Positions 6,386-6,532 of a stretch of 6,532 nt of DNA are shown one piece after another. This stretch comes from Bacteroidales bacterium (GTDB taxonomy: Bacteria > Bacteroidota > Bacteroidia > Bacteroidales > VadinHA17): contig JABUEV010000145.1 in assembly GCA_013314865.1 (NCBI GenBank), positions 1-6,532 of the forward strand, read 5' to 3'. Under the pieces are notes generated by a model, which was not told where the DNA came from, did not search any database, and saw only the letters and a program-made list of their open reading frames with translations. Position 1 is the first letter of the stretch; every line of letters starts with the position of its first letter. Made by a program: the position numbers and the translations under genes.

Positions 6386-6532
6386 TCAATACTGACCAGC
6401 CAGAGCAGATGCTACCTTTTCAGCTGCTTCTCTGAAAGTGATGGCTGAAACAACAGACAATCCCGATTTGTCAATTATTTCCTTAGCCTCCTCCGCATTG
6501 GTGCCCTGAAGACGGACAACAACAGGCACATT
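6386..6532 (-). CDS. sucC: Succinyl-CoA synthetase (ADP-forming) beta subunit, C-terminal end only
   Basis: The last 48 codons and TGA stop (6388-6386) of a minus-strand gene enter from the right edge. The peptide begins NVPVVVRLQGTNAEEAKEII and ends with EKVASALAGQY. It closely matches what I recall of the E. coli SucC tail (NVPVVVRLEGNNAELG, then a SGLNIIAA-type block; here SGLSVVSA). This is the C-terminal ligase CoA-domain of the beta subunit, which with SucD forms succinyl-CoA synthetase in the TCA cycle, converting succinyl-CoA to succinate with nucleotide phosphorylation. The ATP-grasp domain and start lie outside the window. It converges on the CDGSH gene with 20 bp between the stops. 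The nucleotide specificity (ADP or GDP) cannot be judged from this fragment. Confidence 0.92.
   Translation of the reverse strand, partial: NVPVVVRLQGTNAEEAKEIIDKSGLSVVSAITFREAAEKVASALAGQY

Overview
The window reads as ordinary chromosomal DNA of a member of the phylum Bacteroidota. I infer this from the look of the proteins, the scarcity of Shine-Dalgarno sequences in front of start codons, and two sequences matching the Bacteroidota -7 promoter element TAnnTTTG in gaps where promoters are expected. A Bacteroidales-type lineage is a guess. There are no RNA genes, insertion sequences, CRISPR arrays or phage genes, and no gap longer than about 150 bases. Seven genes account for almost every base.

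Left and centre (1-5500, all minus strand): a likely four-gene unit, transcribed right to left. It starts with a membrane-anchored hybrid histidine kinase (TM - PAS - HisKA - HATPase - receiver), followed 18 bp later by priA, the replication-restart helicase. A 47-bp gap containing a good candidate internal promoter leads to a small DUF6165-type protein. Its stop codon lies one base before the ATG of a GT9 (heptosyltransferase-like) glycosyltransferase, which runs off the left edge. The unit therefore mixes signalling, DNA replication restart and cell-surface glycan synthesis. Only the DUF6165-GT9 pair looks functionally linked.

Middle (5501-5648): a short AT-rich divergent promoter region. 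It holds a 19-nt inverted repeat over a TAnnTTTG element that would drive the kinase gene, and three copies of an ATTGCA-type motif.

Right (5649-6532): two plus-strand genes 6 bp apart. The first encodes a fusion of a YjdI-like divergent ferredoxin domain to a CDGSH [2Fe-2S] domain. The second encodes a 64-residue stand-alone CDGSH protein. They share sequence blocks and look like duplicates. Converging on them from the right edge is the 3' end of sucC (succinyl-CoA synthetase beta subunit), with a 20-bp gap.

No clearly new system is visible. The most interesting points are the tandem iron-sulfur gene pair with its three-cysteine ferredoxin domain, the coupled DUF6165-GT9 pair, and the palindrome over the kinase promoter.
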